This document shows positions 48,701-62,500 of a stretch of DNA of 64,000 nt, in pieces (positions within the stretch are counted from its first letter, which is position 1; each line of letters opens with the position of its first letter). A program made the position numbers and the translations under genes. The stretch comes from Paralichthys olivaceus (taxonomy: Eukaryota; Chordata; Actinopteri; Pleuronectiformes; Paralichthyidae): the NCBI RefSeq assembly GCF_024713975.1, contig NC_091106.1, positions 12,875,001 to 12,939,000 of the forward strand, written 5' to 3'. The notes below the pieces were generated by a model. The model saw only the letters and a list, made by a program, of their open reading frames with translations. It had not been told where the DNA came from and ran no database searches.

Positions 48701-50793
48701 AATTGTATTAAAACTGAAATGAAAAATCAGGCAGTGTGTGCTCCCTCAGATCAGCAGTTCTAACCCCTCCCTTAATGTACTGAAATTAATGAGGCCATCT
48801 TTTTTTTTTTTTTTTTTATACAGATAATAAAAGTTTGAATTTGGTCACCACCCAAACGCACTGTGGCAAAAAAGAATTCACATCATATATTTGATCGGTA
48901 AATGCTGTTATGAGAGATTTTATGCTCATTTAATGTTGTTTAATTGCCAAGCACTCACTGTCATGAGCAGAAATATAGGACGTGGAGTTCCATTCTAGTT
49001 ATCCGATGCATATACAGTTTACAGACAATGTCTGGAAATTAAAGCAAAATTATGCACAAAGCAAATACAAAGCTGCAAAATGTCCATGGAGTTTGACGGG
49101 AAGGTAAGAACAGAGGAGAAAAAATAGGTGCGAACTCTTCCTACATAATATTTTATATGGAGATGATCACTGTTTCGATTTCAACATGTGTCCCTATGTT
49201 GTTGCTTATGCTACAGACTCGAGCATCTGCTCTGGACACAGCTGTCACCTCCACACCAAGGTCACACAGACACTGTACCATAAAATCCTTACACCCAATA
49301 AAAGTTGTGTAAAGGTTCACAAACTCCCACTCAGCACACAGCAGATGGATGTGCTTTATGAGTCAGAAAATAAGAAGCAGCGGCACCTGCTCTCAGCGGC
49401 ATTAACTGTTGGTGGGATTGTTACGCGTTGATTTGCTGACTTGTCACATGGCGCTTTTAGTGGTTTTCAGAGTGCGGCACTGTGGAATACAATTAATCTT
49501 ATTCCTGTTTCTCTCTCATCACCCTCCCCGCAGAGTTGACATTCACGTCGCAATAACAACGGCCAACTGAGACTAGAGGCTTTAAAGAGAGGTAAAAAAA
49601 AAAAAGCACCCTAGAAAGGCTCCATCATTTATTTAAGCTTCCTGATGAAAGCCTCCATCCCCTCCTCATCTTTGAGCCTCCTCCCTCAGTCCCGTGTCCT
49701 CGTTAGCACAAAGCTGCCGTCAAGTGCATCACACAGGTGGTGAGTGCATTCCTCCTGTTGCCATGGCAGCACCCAGCATGACTAAGTTGTCAGGAGGAAA
49801 GTTGTGTTACCCCCTCATGGACGTGTGGAGATCCGCAATGTGGCCTGTTCAGAATTCTGTCTCTCAACTTTCCCCTCATGCTGCCAAATCATTGTGAAGA
49901 GATGGGGCAGGTATGAATAAGTAGGTCAGTAAGTGTATATAACTGAATGTCCTCGCCGCCCACAGCCAGTGGCCGGAGACATTATGATTTTTTCCAGTAC
50001 TTCGTCCCTACGTACATCCTGACATCTCAAGAGTGGTCATAAACAAATTTAGGGAATTCTGATTTCTTCTACATGTCACTGCATGTACAGTGTGTGTGTG
50101 AAACTTACACTTATCCATGTGGATATATATAGTTTAGTTAAATAGGCTAAAAGAAATTTGTACAATTTTAAAAGGGAGATCAAATGAAAACAAGCTGATG
50201 CGTCCACTACGTGTACAAAGTTTTCACATTTATGTCACATAGAAAAACAGTGTTTTGGAAATACAAACAACTGGAAATGGAGACATTCTTGTCAAACATT
50301 TAATAAACTGTACGAATGAATACTGCACCATTCAGTTGTAATAACAATTTCATCCGGAAACTCTTCTTTTCAAGAGTCAACACACGCAAACTTTGAAACG
50401 AACCGGTTCTCCGAACAATCCCAGAATCCACTGGAGGTTAGATTTTTTGAATCTTTTTTAAGACTGGTGCAGTAAATCCATGTCAGCATGACTTTATCAT
50501 ATACAGTATAAAACACCGGGTGTCATTTGATATCAAAAAACAGTTCTTCTATAAGTGAATGTCTTTAAGCGCAGTGAAATACACTGCTCAGACTGAGAGG
50601 AGAGGCGAGAACATCCGAACCCGTCGTGATGCTCCCTCCTCCCACAGCGTGTGTAGCTGCCGCCACGCTGAGCATTCATGTGACTGTGTGGAAGAAGTAG
50701 CAGCTCTGCAGAGTGAGTCCGTCTGGTACAAAAATCTGTGGCATCTCTTAAAACCGACCAGAGTGTGTGAGTGAGAATCAGCCACCTCTCTGC
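44029..50793. other. trim8-npm3 intergenic spacer with both 3' UTRs
   Basis: The convergent genes leave 6.7 kb with no recognisable coding exon. The left 650 bases are the trim8 3' UTR. The region has (GT)n tracts at 45734-45770 and 46329-46370, a T18 run at 48800-48817, a purine-rich block near 45400-45500 and a fold-back repeat at 46680. The npm3 3' UTR occupies the right end; a variant signal ATTAAA on the minus strand at 50299-50304 is the best candidate. Short open frames here lack conserved motifs. Confidence 0.6.
46680..46840 (+). repeat. Second copy of the fold-back dispersed repeat
   Basis: It starts AAGGGATTGTTGACCCAAAA and continues CACTATGCTGATGGAGGGGTGGGTGAAGTG, the same order as the copy in sufu intron 2 but without its right arm. 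A further inverted pair, AAGTGGTCACC and GGTGACCACTT, flanks ATTTAAGG near 46777-46817. Confidence 0.7.
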
Positions 50794-53372
50794 CTACTGC
50801 TTCTGCTTCTTCTTTGCTGGTTTAATGGGGGTGATCTCTTCCTCCTCGTCATCATCGTCGTCACTCTCCTCATCAGACAGATCAGAGTTGTCGACCTCTG
50901 AGGCTGCACCAGAACAGAAGACAAAGTTAAGCCTCCTTAAATTTAATTAAATCCATCATGTTCTTTTAGACAAGGTTTTTAAACTGCTGAACAAACATAT
51001 AATCGGTTTGTTCAGCAGTTTAACTTTGACCCTCAATATTGACTTCGCATCTGCATAAGTGACCGAGCCCTTTCCTTAGAGCAGCTACTTTTTACTTTGT
51101 TAATATCAGTCACCTAAACATGACTGATTTTTTTCATCAAGATCCATGAATTACAGAGAAATCTGTAAAAAAAAAATCTGCACACGTTCGTTACAACCAG
51201 CATTAGGATTAAAAGAAGAAGGTCTGGTCCTGATCACGGAGCTTTTCCCTGCAGTGATGAGAAATGCATATTTCACACAGCTTTAGTCGACTTTAAAAAA
51301 ACTCATTCACCTAAGACGTGTCAAAGGTCTTAAATTTAATTTCAAGATGGATCTGACATTTTATTTCTAGCAGATATGTTTAACTTTTTATGTGGTCAGG
51401 TCAAATGCAAGAGAAACTGAATAAAGAAGAAAAGTATTTCAGTATTTCAGATTCTGAAGAATCACAGCCACACATCACAGCAGTTGCTGAGCGATTGCTT
51501 TCTTATCCATATGCAAAGGAGAAGATCTTCTTGATTTAGTGATTGACTATGTTTTCCAAAATTATTCTATTCAGGTTTCATGAGCAAGACTTGTTTATGT
51601 TGTTGGACCAGTGCTTCATAGTGAAATAAGAGGTATCACCTTCATTTATTAGTTTGATTACACAAAAACTACACGGATTACTACGAATTTTAGCGGGAGG
51701 ATGCGAAATGGTTCAAAAAGGAAGGATTACATCTTCACTGATTTCCCAGGAGGTAATACTACATGGATCTTGATGAAAGTGAGTGCAATTAGGTGCAGCT
51801 TGAATCCAAGAAGTTAGATGCAAAGATCAAGATATTGTCAGTGGTGCTGCATTAGTGGTTTGAAAGTACTGGGAGAGTTGAAATGACTTTTTACCAATAA
51901 GGTGCAGCCCGCTGACATTCACCGGCCCTGACCCGGCCTTGAGTCGGATCGTCACTGGGGCTTTCAGCTCAAACTCCCCCAGACTCACCTGAGGAGAAGA
52001 GAAAAGAAATATATAAATAACGAAATGTAAAACTCAGGCTTCTGCTGCGTGATCTAATCTGTAGAATTTAAGCACAACACCGCACGGTACCATGGGTAGA
52101 CAGCCGATGTGAAGGTTGGCGATGGGCACAGAGATGGTTTTTCCTTGGTGGTTCATGGCCGTCACCTCCACCACGTTGCTCTCCTCCTTGGCGCCTTCTC
52201 CCAGACAGACCTGCGGGAATCAGATGAATTTAGATGATGATGTTTTTAAATGTTCTCCACATCAGAGTATGACCCTGTTCAGACCTGGTGTCAACATCCC
52301 TCCTGAGAGAGCCAATCGCAAGTGGACAGGGCTAAACTAGTCTGTTCACACATGGTATTAAAATATGTCCAGAATGTGTCTCATGTGACGACTTGTGATT
52401 GGATCTCACTTTGTCGCAAATTAACACGCAAGTCATTTCTGACTTACAAAGGATGTTGTTTCTACCCAGTTAGAGTTGCACGTGAGACTTGTCCCACAGA
52501 CACCTGAACTCATCACGAAACAGTATTTTGATTTATTTGAGATGTGAAAGACTTGAGATTGGCCGTTGTCGTCACCTCAGCAATGTGCTACAGGAAGAAG
52601 AAAGCGACTGACTGGATTTTTACAATAGATTTCATTTTGCTGACGCTTCTATCCAAAGCGACTAACAATAAGTGCATCAACCATGAGGGAACAAACCCAG
52701 AACAACAAGAATCAAGTACAATTTGCTTTAAAAAAAAGCCAAACTACAAAGTGCTGCATGTAAGTGCAACAATATATATATATTTGTTTTTTCTTTTTTG
52801 ATTTCTGTCTTTATTTACTCCCCCCTGCAGCCACTGGCAGGTCAGGTTGGTGGATCATAACAGACCAATTCCATCTCAAACGCACATAATGCAACGTGTG
52901 TTGTTTCCACATCACACATTAGCAAACAAAACTGCACTTGGTGGATGTGAGGCGTGTGAACGCCTCACTGAACCGTGAGTGTGGACTTTCTGTTGCACGC
53001 CTGATTTCTCAATGTCTCTGCTGTAACTGTACATACTGTTCTGAGCTCGAGGAAGTGCTCCAGGTCCTCCTCTTCATCCCCCTGGAAAGTGTAGAAAGGG
53101 ACTTTGGAGGACAACTCACAGGCTGCAACAAAAACACCACAACCAGGGTTAAACTTCTCACACTTTCTTTTCATTCTCGGGAATCCGTGCAGTGTTTCAC
53201 AGCCTGGACAACACAGGCTCCCTGACATGGATGCAGGGGTTCGGAGGAAACGCACGTGTGCTCGGTCGGAGCAGTTGAGCGGTAAATGAAAACGTGTCTT
53301 ACTGAACAGGAAGCTCTCCAGCTTGGATTGGCCGCTCAGGCCCAGGTCCGAGGACTCGTCGTGAAAAGACAT
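50794..53372 (-). CDS. npm3: Nucleoplasmin-family histone chaperone NPM3
   Basis: NPM3 is a nucleolar nucleoplasmin-family chaperone linked to rRNA synthesis and chromatin (family knowledge). Exons on the minus strand: 53303-53372, 53037-53122, 52091-52210, 51895-51988 and 50794-50903; total 480 nt, 159 residues, within the range of the family. The start gives [20 protein letters not shown]. The core beta-barrel has [20 protein letters not shown], then [31 protein letters not shown] and [20 protein letters not shown]. The tail has an acidic run [12 protein letters not shown] followed by basic PAKKKQKQ, a likely nuclear localisation signal. Introns 2 and 4 carry a MITE fragment and an 18-bp hairpin. 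It lies just downstream of oga on the same strand, the arrangement found in human. Confidence 0.95.
50979..51023. repeat. Perfect 18-bp hairpin in npm3 intron 4
   Basis: TTAAACTGCTGAACAAAC at 50979-50996 is exactly complementary to GTTTGTTCAGCAGTTTAA at 51006-51023, with a nine-base loop. It lies about 75 bases inside the intron from the acceptor of the last exon. Confidence 0.92.
52273..52420 (+). mobile_element. MITE fragment in npm3 intron 2
   Basis: CCTGTTCAGACCTGGTGTCA, CCTCCTGAGAGAGCCAATCG and TTGTGATTGGATCTCACT match the two terminal inverted repeats of the element at 61867-62421. The interior is reduced and diverged, so the copy looks like a shortened relative. Confidence 0.65.
52630..52775 (+). 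repeat. Teleost dispersed repeat in npm3 intron 2
   Basis: The segment GCTGACGCTTCTATCCAAAG, CGACTAACAATAAGTGCATC and onward resembles from memory a very common fish repeat core (GCTGACGCTTTTATCCAAAGCGACTTACA). The family is not resolved, and no ends can be set. Confidence 0.55.
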
Positions 53373-54046
53373 TTTGTTAAGCCGCTGAAGTAAAAGTGCG
53401 TTTAACTGGAAACACGTTTCAACTGAATGAGCTGCTCACGAAGAAGAATAACAAGCGCGTCGCAGAGTGTGATCCGGGCTGCTTCGTCATCACCGTGCGA
53501 CCGACGCTCGCTCATGTACATTGTTTCCTCCCATGCATCAAAATTATATAATTATTATATTCTTATTATATTAATTACTAAATAACTGGAAGAGATCTGA
53601 TTAATTGCTTTTGTCTTTGTTAATTTTATTATAATTATTCGTTTTTTTATATTGACAATTAAAATCAAAAATAAAAACAATTTCGTTATTATGATGCCTA
53701 AAGGTTTTATTTTTATCCATTTGCTTGAGAGCAATTTATTGCAGAATAAAGTATTTAAAAATATAAAAAATGAAGTAATAATATATATATATATATATTA
53801 TAATATATATATAGTAATTATATATATATAGTTATATTAGATAATCCTCTATTACTATAACTTCAGTATTGTTAAAGACCTGAGGATCCTCTGGCCCAGC
53901 TGAAGAATATCTGCAGCAACAGTTGAATGTTTCTGTGTGTGCACAAGCGTAACCTTTCTTTGTTGGAACAAAAACACGAGTAGCAGATTTAAAACACGTT
54001 GTAAAGCAACACAGGAAACACAAAGCAGCAAAGTAACATATCATGG
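53373..54046. other. npm3 promoter and A/T-rich spacer
   Basis: The first 150 bases upstream of npm3 are CpG-containing and probably hold its promoter. Beyond 53530 the sequence is very A/T-rich, with alternating (TA)n runs at about 53780-53830. No coding sequence is seen. Confidence 0.5.
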
Positions 54047-56516
54047 TTTATTACTTTTTAATCTTATGTATCTTACATACAAATTTTACATTGGTAAACT
54101 GACACTTTTATGACACCCAAAACTCAGGAAATGAAAATGTACAATTGGAGCCCTTTCTCTCAGTCACAGCCCATTTTCTATCAAACCTGGTTGCCAGAGG
54201 AGAAAGCTAGAGCGTCGGAAAAAACTGCAAAATTTAAAACAAGCATGAACGTTCTGCTGTTGTTTCAGGGGACGAACATCAGATCTGTTAGTGAGTTTCA
54301 CATCTTCCGGAAAAAAAAGAGAAGCCAGTTAGGACGGATGTACAAACATTGTGATGTAACATGTTCCTTCAAGAAAAACAAAATGCCAGCCACAGTCCAT
54401 ATAAGGATATACAAAATAATAACACTTTATGATTGACAGTGTCAACAGACTGTCTATATTCTACAGTATTATGCTCATAGAGGTGAGTGGCATGCTTCTT
54501 CCTCTTTGTAGCATAAGATGAGGTCAATCTAATGCCACGGCAAACCCAATACACCTCATGCACATGATGAATGTACACAGTATAAAACATCACATTGGCA
54601 GGCAGCTACTTAAGAGCAACTGATGATCCTCAGGTAACCAACAGAACACTCCTATCTATGGTCAAAGTGCTTTTTTTATTTAATCAACTTAGATAGTTTT
54701 ACAAAAAACAAAATGGGAAATGCGTCACAATATGAAACATTCAACGGACACGTCGTAAAAGGCCCAGGAATTCTGCTTCATACTCCCACAGCTAAATTTC
54801 AACAGTGCGGGAGCCAGTGCCACTTTGGTGACAAGATTTAAGAACCTCAGTGAGGGCTGTACTCGCCGAGGCTCGACTGAGGACATTCATTTGAGAATGT
54901 GTGATGTTGGAAACAAAGCAGGGAAGACGGATGACACACGACAGTGTAAACTGATCATTAATGATGGTGATCTAGAAACTGCAGATTTAGTGGTTATGGA
55001 GAAGTCAGCTGCTTTAGGACAGCAGGAGCTTCAAGCCTCTGTGATTTTTTAATTCCTTTGACTATTTCACCTCATGTCATTTTAAAGTAAACTGTTGAAA
55101 AATGTTTTTAATAGCAGATTAAAATATCAGGATTTTGGTCACACTGGGTACTGCTATCAGAAAAATGTCGATTTTTTTCAGGCAGAAGAGGAACGCAGAT
55201 GAACTAAAAATACAAGTAAATAAGAACATTTTAACTTCTTACACAAACTTATGAAATACAAAACTTAAAAATTTTACATATAGTAAATGCATCATTATAC
55301 ATAAGTTAACGCGACTAAGCTCGCCAGAGCTTCCTCTGCCAGTATAAACCTTGTCAGTCAGCTTAGGTTTACTGGACGATGTCTGTGACCAAGTTTGGGA
55401 TCTGGTCAGACAAAACTAAGGAAGAGACGATCGGGCTGTGTGTCTGGAATTTCAGCAACAAGCCATGTCCAAACTAAACCGTGTGTTTGACAGCCTCTCT
55501 ACAGAAGACACTGGAGGTCTTGCAATATAAACCTAAAATCCAAAGGCAATGAACCAAAAGGCAATAACAGCTCAAAGGGGAAATAAGCAATAAACAGCTG
55601 AATGATAAAAATAAAAAAAAAACATGGCCAAAAGCAAAGCGCTGAACAAAAACAGGCCAAGAACCAGGTCTGTAAACTTGTAGAAGCTTTTATGTTGTTT
55701 TCCAAATGTCTACTACTGCAAGAAAGCAAATTCAGAGGGTCTCCCATGAGGCTTTCACAGTCTCAACAAATACTTTACTGGTCTGTGACGTTCTTCAATC
55801 GCAAACCCCCAAAACTACAATTCTCTACCCTTCACGTCTGCAGACTAAGCATCACCACGTTTTGTTAGAAATAAGCCACTAATAGGCTTTGGTGGAGGAA
55901 TTGGAAACATGATGATGTGTTGATGAAAGAAGGCAAACTCTCACATAGCACCTCACATTCTGTATAAAGGTGTCCTACTTATATCGACAGCTGTGCTATT
56001 CTCTGCGTCAAAGCTGGGAAAGCAGGACGTGGGGGTAGTGAGACACTACCTGAGATACAGGCCGCCCTCATTTCACAGCTCTCCACCCTCCATTTCAGAT
56101 ACAGACTCTTTGCGTCCGAGCACACGGGCGATATCCATGTAATGGCGACTAGATTAAATCAGAAAAAAAGGCTTGCAGTTATCGCTTCCTGTCTCCTGGA
56201 GGTATATGAGGTGGGACCCCAGAAATCAATGCTAGAGCCCCACTCTTCTATGTCGGCTCAAATCAACTGACTACGGATCACTCCTCAACCTTTTGGCTTC
56301 ATATCTGCTGAATCCAGCATCTGAGGGGAGCACAGGGGAATTTGTGTGCGACTGCTGTGCTCCAGTACACAAATCCTAAAAAGAGGTCTCCCGGGGCTCG
56401 CCCAGATGGTAATGTAGTATAAAATCATCATGGGAGTTTTTCTCACGAAGGTAGCAAACATGTTTAAGCCGTGTTGACTTGCTCTCTCTGTCTTTTACTG
56501 GAGCAGGGGGGACTCT
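54047..56516 (-). other. oga: Presumed oga 3' UTR
   Basis: 2.5 kb without a recognised exon behind the oga stop. Minus-strand AATAAA signals lie at 54047-54052 and 54675-54680. A long 3' UTR fits OGA in other vertebrates, but the actual end cannot be told from sequence. Confidence 0.45.
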
Positions 56517-59500
56517 TCATAAGCTGCGTCCCATGATGATGATGTCTTTTGGAAAGCCGTCCATTTTAGCCACTTCAAAGCACCCCAGCTTACTATAGAA
56601 GTCCAACATTCTCTTGTCAGTCTGACGGACCTTACAGAAAGCACCTTGGGACCCTGGGAGTGAACAAAAGAAAACAAGTCAAACAAAAACAAGTTTGGGT
56701 GAACGTGGTGTTCAGCTGACAATAATCTTCTGTGTCCCTGACCAGTAATGAACCAGTGCCAATGACACAAGGAAGAGAAAGTTATTTTGGTCGGTGCTTT
56801 GAAAGTTTCAGGTTTATTTTTGTACTTTGCTTTCATTTACTTGCTACATGAACATTATTTATTATTTCTATGGGATAAATTGTTGCCTGAGTACAATGTT
56901 GTACTATGTTTATGTTTTTACTGTGTTAAATGTAACCATTGAGACACATAATAACTTTTTTTCAGTTCATTGGGTTCATGATACAAACAGAATGTCTAAA
57001 CATATGGTCTTAAATAGAAGCTTCTTACCATAACAGGGATTAACTATGTGCTATGAAAACTCAGCTCAGTAACAAGCTTGTTGTTTTGGACTCTGGTCTC
57101 ATTTTCACAGTTCATCAGATAGAATATTCTAACACTGTGTTCCTAATAAAACTAATACAATAAGTTCTTTCTGTAGTTAATACAAGAAACACAGACCATT
57201 GTTGTCAAAACTTCAGACACCTACCATTGGCTTTAAGAGAAGATAGAAGACACCCCATCATGCTTTTGGCCACACTGGGGTCTGTCACCTTGGCGTGAAT
57301 GTCAACCTTGATGAGAGAGGGGAAGTTGGAGAGAAAAGAGTCTGGAAGACCCTCCTCCTCTTCGTGGAAACTCAGCATCATCTTCTGCAGCGACGACAGA
57401 GAGAGCAAAGGTGGTCCAGTGAAATTCAACGATAGGACACACTGCTGCCTGTCACCCGGGGGGAATTAACGATACTAGGAGAGATGGATTAAGAACCTAC
57501 CTCAGCCTCTGTGAGGTCCTTCTGGCAGTCAGGTTTGTGGTATTTATCTTGCATGAATGGAATCCAGTTCAACTTGCATTTCTTGATGAAGGGCTGGACA
57601 TCCACTGTACCGAGAGCATAGCCGCAGATCCCTTCATCGTCCTCGAGCACAAAGCCGTAGTCTGAACTCAGTGTCAGGAGACCTCCCACTAACCTGTGAG
57701 GAAACACACACACAGACGAAGATGTCAAGAGTTTGTAATGAAAAGAGCCAACAGCAGTGTCTGTGTGTTGACAAGAAAATCACGTGATCGCCGCAGCAGA
57801 GTTAATACGTCGCTTAATGCCTCCGGCTGCACCACCTCTCGCCTGAATAATACTGAGGATTTGTTGCTGTTGTGAACGCGACTGTGTAGAAAACCACCCG
57901 CTGTGATGTTCATGTGTGAAAGACAGACTGTGGGTAAACTCCGTAGCCAATTCTCCGGATTTTACCCACGGGTCATGTCTGAAAAGGGTATTGTCAGCCA
58001 TGTTGATTTGCATTCAGTCGTTAGTCACGGCTGAGACAAATACATCTCCATGTGTTACCTGTCTCCTATGAGGTCTGGATCGTCATCGGAGAAAGGAGCC
58101 TCCTCCGTCCCTTCACAGTACATTTCTTTGCAGATTTTATAAACAGAACCCTGCAAAAAGAAGGACCAATACAGCCGTTATTATCGGGGATGAGTTGACA
58201 AAAAAAAATGCCACAGAGAAACTCAATATGCATAAAGAAATGTTAGAAGTAAAAAGTCTGAAGCTGTCTTTACATTCAGCACATATATTCATTTACAGCA
58301 CAGTGGAGGATTACATTGTGGGACACAGCATTCCCAGCTTTAAGTAGGCCAGGCCTGCTGGGAATACTTGCAACTAGCCAACATAATTTCCGCTGCCATA
58401 CATTCATAAACATTATTAATGTGCAGTAATTGTTGGCACTTAAGGACGAAATACCGCAAGGTGCACGAGGACATGCCTAAAATGCACAAACATCTTACCT
58501 CATCCTTGGGAAAGTAGGGCCTTATGGAATAGATTTTGGAGGTTGGCATTGAAGGTGGTGGTTGGTAGAAAAGATCGTTTGCCCCATCTATTGGCAACAA
58601 TCTCTGTGGGCATCAAAAGAAACAGGTTCAGTTTCACTGAGACGAGGTGCTGTGCTGCTTTGGCTGAATGCCTCACTGTGCATTTGCTGCAGCTGAGCCA
58701 CTGTCAAACCAAAAGGAACTATAGAGGAGAGCAAAGCACTCTGGAACGACACATGTAATAAAACAATAAGATCATAATTATATTAACTGAAGTTCCTTGT
58801 TGATCTGACAGTGGACAACGAGAGCAAACATCACATCTTTCTCAATTGGCTAAAGGAACATAACACAACAAGCACAGACATTATTTGCTTTTCAAATATA
58901 ATAAGACAAGGGTGGTATTTTGGTCTGACTAAGGTTTTACTGGCTGAAGGAGATGCTTCTTTCCCTTTTATAAGGCATCACAATATTTCGCTGCGCAGGA
59001 CCCTCCTGTTGAGAAAAATAATGATGCTGGCGCAGAGAGGCAGAGAGAACTCCAGGAAAAAAACCAAAGAGGCAAATTAAATGTGAGCTAACTGAGTCAT
59101 TCAGTAGCAGATCAGTTGCTATCATGAGTGTTGCTACTCTCCAAGGACGGAGGTTTGACTTTAGTGCTGGACAGCCGCGTTTGATCATGGAGTTTTCCCG
59201 TTACAAACATGCTTGCGTACTCGCTGGCGCTGCGATGCTGGCGCGTGCGCTTGCAAAGGGTTGGCTTGGAATATTGTGCGCTGTGCTTTCCTGCAAAGAA
59301 ATGAGATGTCATGAAAATAAAAACCTAGCCATGCTCGCTTGCGCTGCGTGCGCTAGGGAAAAGCAGCATCTCCTTGGGCAGTTGCTGAAAGAAACTGAAA
59401 TTAATCAATCAGAAAAGGCCAAACCGACTGTAACCTGTTTTTGTCAGGACGGGTATCAGGGCACCAATCCCCCTTACACTCACTATAAATATATACATAG

Positions 59501-62500
59501 CCCAAGTAAAACAAGGACATGAATGTGTTTTGAGAACAGGTGAAAGGGAAGGAACCTCGTTGTTATGAAGCCCGACCCGTTCTTATCAGCTCACCTTCGA
59601 CAGACCAAAGCCCTTCATACCTCTGCACATATAACCATCGCCTTTTTTGCTCACAACACTCTTTTTTTCCATAGCTGTACATTCAGTGCATTAGATACCT
59701 GGAACTCTCCTGCTAGACCTCCCCTAAAGGCCCAGGGCTCTTGGTCTCCTCTAAGGAATTGTGCTGAGGACTGACTACGACACCCTGTTAGGAGCAGAGC
59801 CAAGCGGACATTGTTACCACAAGATGGGGCTCTCTGACACAGATGAAGGGAGCGGGGAGATGGGGTCATATGTATCTAATAGCATGATCCATATAAATAA
59901 ATCTATTTTGGTTTACTCATTAAAAAATAAAAAGGGCCTAATTTTGGAATTTTATTCAGAGGAAATATTTTTGATAAAATGGGGCTCGAGCAACTAAAGC
60001 TTACTTGTTTGCAAGGTGGAATCGGATTCGAGATATTAATAATTTTAAAAAACGTTACAAAATAAGACCTTCGCTAACTATTCAAACTGTTCCACAGAAC
60101 GCGGTATGTAGATCTTTAGGGATACGTTTTTTTTCATGCACGCACACTCTCCAAAAACTGAAGAGAGAAGAGAATTGAGTGCAGATCAGCCCCCTAGGTG
60201 TTATAGTTATTTGATAAGATGACAGGCTTCATAAATATTATATTGACCTTCAGAAACAAAACCCACACTGCCTATCGACTACAAAGGTAAGCTTCAGCTG
60301 CCGTCACCCCACTGATCCCAGCACCCCGTGTGAAGTCACATTCTCATTTTATCTGCCTCGTCATATGACAGAGTCGTCGAACCAGGGAGATGGAGCGAGA
60401 GGGAATGGTAGTGTGAGCCATCCCTGAGTTAAAAGGCCTCCTGGCTTTCTGTTAAAGCCACAGAGAAACCAAACATCATGGAATATGTAGAAGGGACAAA
60501 GCATATAAATAGCAGTATATAAATATATATATATAAGCACTCAGGGCTCATAGAGTTCAAATACAGTTTTGATGCTGCTCTAACCCTGGTTGACGAGGAC
60601 TCCTGTCATGTGACCAGACAAATGCAGCGCGCGGGCAGGACATCCAACACTGCCTCACATATGAACTTCACTATATCGCTAAACAATTCCTCTGTCGACC
60701 TGACTCAGTCCAGCACGCAGATGCACCCACAGGAGGGAACTGTGAACTTGCTCACCCCAAACTGAAAACCCCAAACTGGACAAAAGAATGATCTCTAAGT
60801 GGTTTGCATCCACCCCAATGATCTATTCAGACTGCATTGTTTTAACACAATCCCAGCTCTGCAGAAAACATGCATCTCTACCTGTTGCACGGTACAATCT
60901 GCATGTATGTTATCACAGACTGTGGCTACGCAGTCAGAAATACATCCCCGTGTAGTGTGAGGATCATGTGCCCTGATAAGATTTCAAAGTCAAGCATAAA
61001 TTCCCTTGAGTTTGTGCATTGGGCTGGTCTGAGCCATATCTATGGGCCTACTGACAGAAACAAAAAAACAAGTTAGAGAGAAGCTGCCAAAGGGAGAAAT
61101 TTGGGAGTTAACACTTCAAAGCTAAAAATCGCTGCCCAAAATGTGACTTCATCCAGAGGGCTGCTTCCTTTCCTCCAAATCAAATCTTTTACATTTAAAG
61201 ATCTATTTAAAGAAAAAATAAATAAAATAAATTCTCTAACATGAACAAAAGAAAGAGACAACGCCTGCACTGTGCATACATCGGCTACTGTCGATCCAAT
61301 AGCAGTAGAAACTTGTACTGTGGATTCTTCCATCTGTACATGGTGAAGGGAGAAAACAGTAGAAAGTTATTAGTAAGTGTTCTCAGTACAATAACCAGGG
61401 AGGTTGTGACTAATTGCCGGCTGCACAGCTTCTATAAAGGGGAAAACGTGGGGACTGATGCAAAAACCTGCTAATAGCAACAACAGAAGTCAGCAGTTAG
61501 GTACTTAACAATACTCCCCTTGTTAAGAAGAATATGACTTTCTATTTATACACTCAATTTACTGAAGTTTTTCTCCAGTAGTGTGGATCTTTCATGTGGT
61601 TGTGCCAGTGTGGGTATGCTGCCTGCTGTGTACTGTGAGCTACAGTCCTCAGCTTTACCATAGTCGGACAGAAACCTGTGAATGAAACTGTATTACAGGG
61701 AGTAACCTACAGGCCATGCTGGTGCTTTGGACTAGTCAAAACAACACTCCAAGAATAAGATGGAGATGTGATCACAGGGCTGAATGTCACTCAAACTGCA
61801 TCACTGTGCACCATCAAGTAGAGTGAAAGAAAGAGGGAGGTGAAGGGAGAGGGAGAAAGTGAGAGACCCCGTTCAGACCTGGTATTAACATTCGTCCTGA
61901 GTGATCCAATCACAAGAGGTTAGCGCAAAGTAAAGGCGTGAACGCACCCAAATGCGATCCAACACATTTGCAGGTGGTCTGGGACGCATGTGGTCACATT
62001 CCTCTCAATGTGTGAACACAAATGCGTCCTGGGCCACACATAAAGGACCGCCTACTCAGCTGATGTCCTCTGACCATATGTTGATTTGATTGTAGCCCCC
62101 AATATAATATCTACCGTTACCACTGACCAGCACAGATTGATACTTTGCTTAAATCAAATAAATATTTTCTTCATAGCTGTACACATTCATTCATTCAGTC
62201 TCTAGGGACCCTGCTCTTTCTCTTCCCACCGACACACAAATATTTACCTGGGACACGTCTGTAAAATAAAACTGGATAAAAACAACATTATTTGGTGTTC
62301 GTGAACACAAATGGATGTGTTTATTTGAATATAGAGCAGGGGGAGTGCGATCTGATCACAAAGCTGTCCCCTTGTGATCGGATCTCTCAGGACAGATGTT
62401 GATACCAGGTCTGGACAAGGCCAGAGAGAAAGATTATCCTTGCTTTTACAAGTAGATGGATCACACCCTGATACAGTTTGAGTGAATAATTCAATGGGTT

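Noticed and set aside
59124-59522. A 132-codon plus-strand open frame antisense to an oga intron
   Set aside because: It is Ala/Cys-rich through a local GCGC-rich imperfect repeat. No family resemblance was seen.
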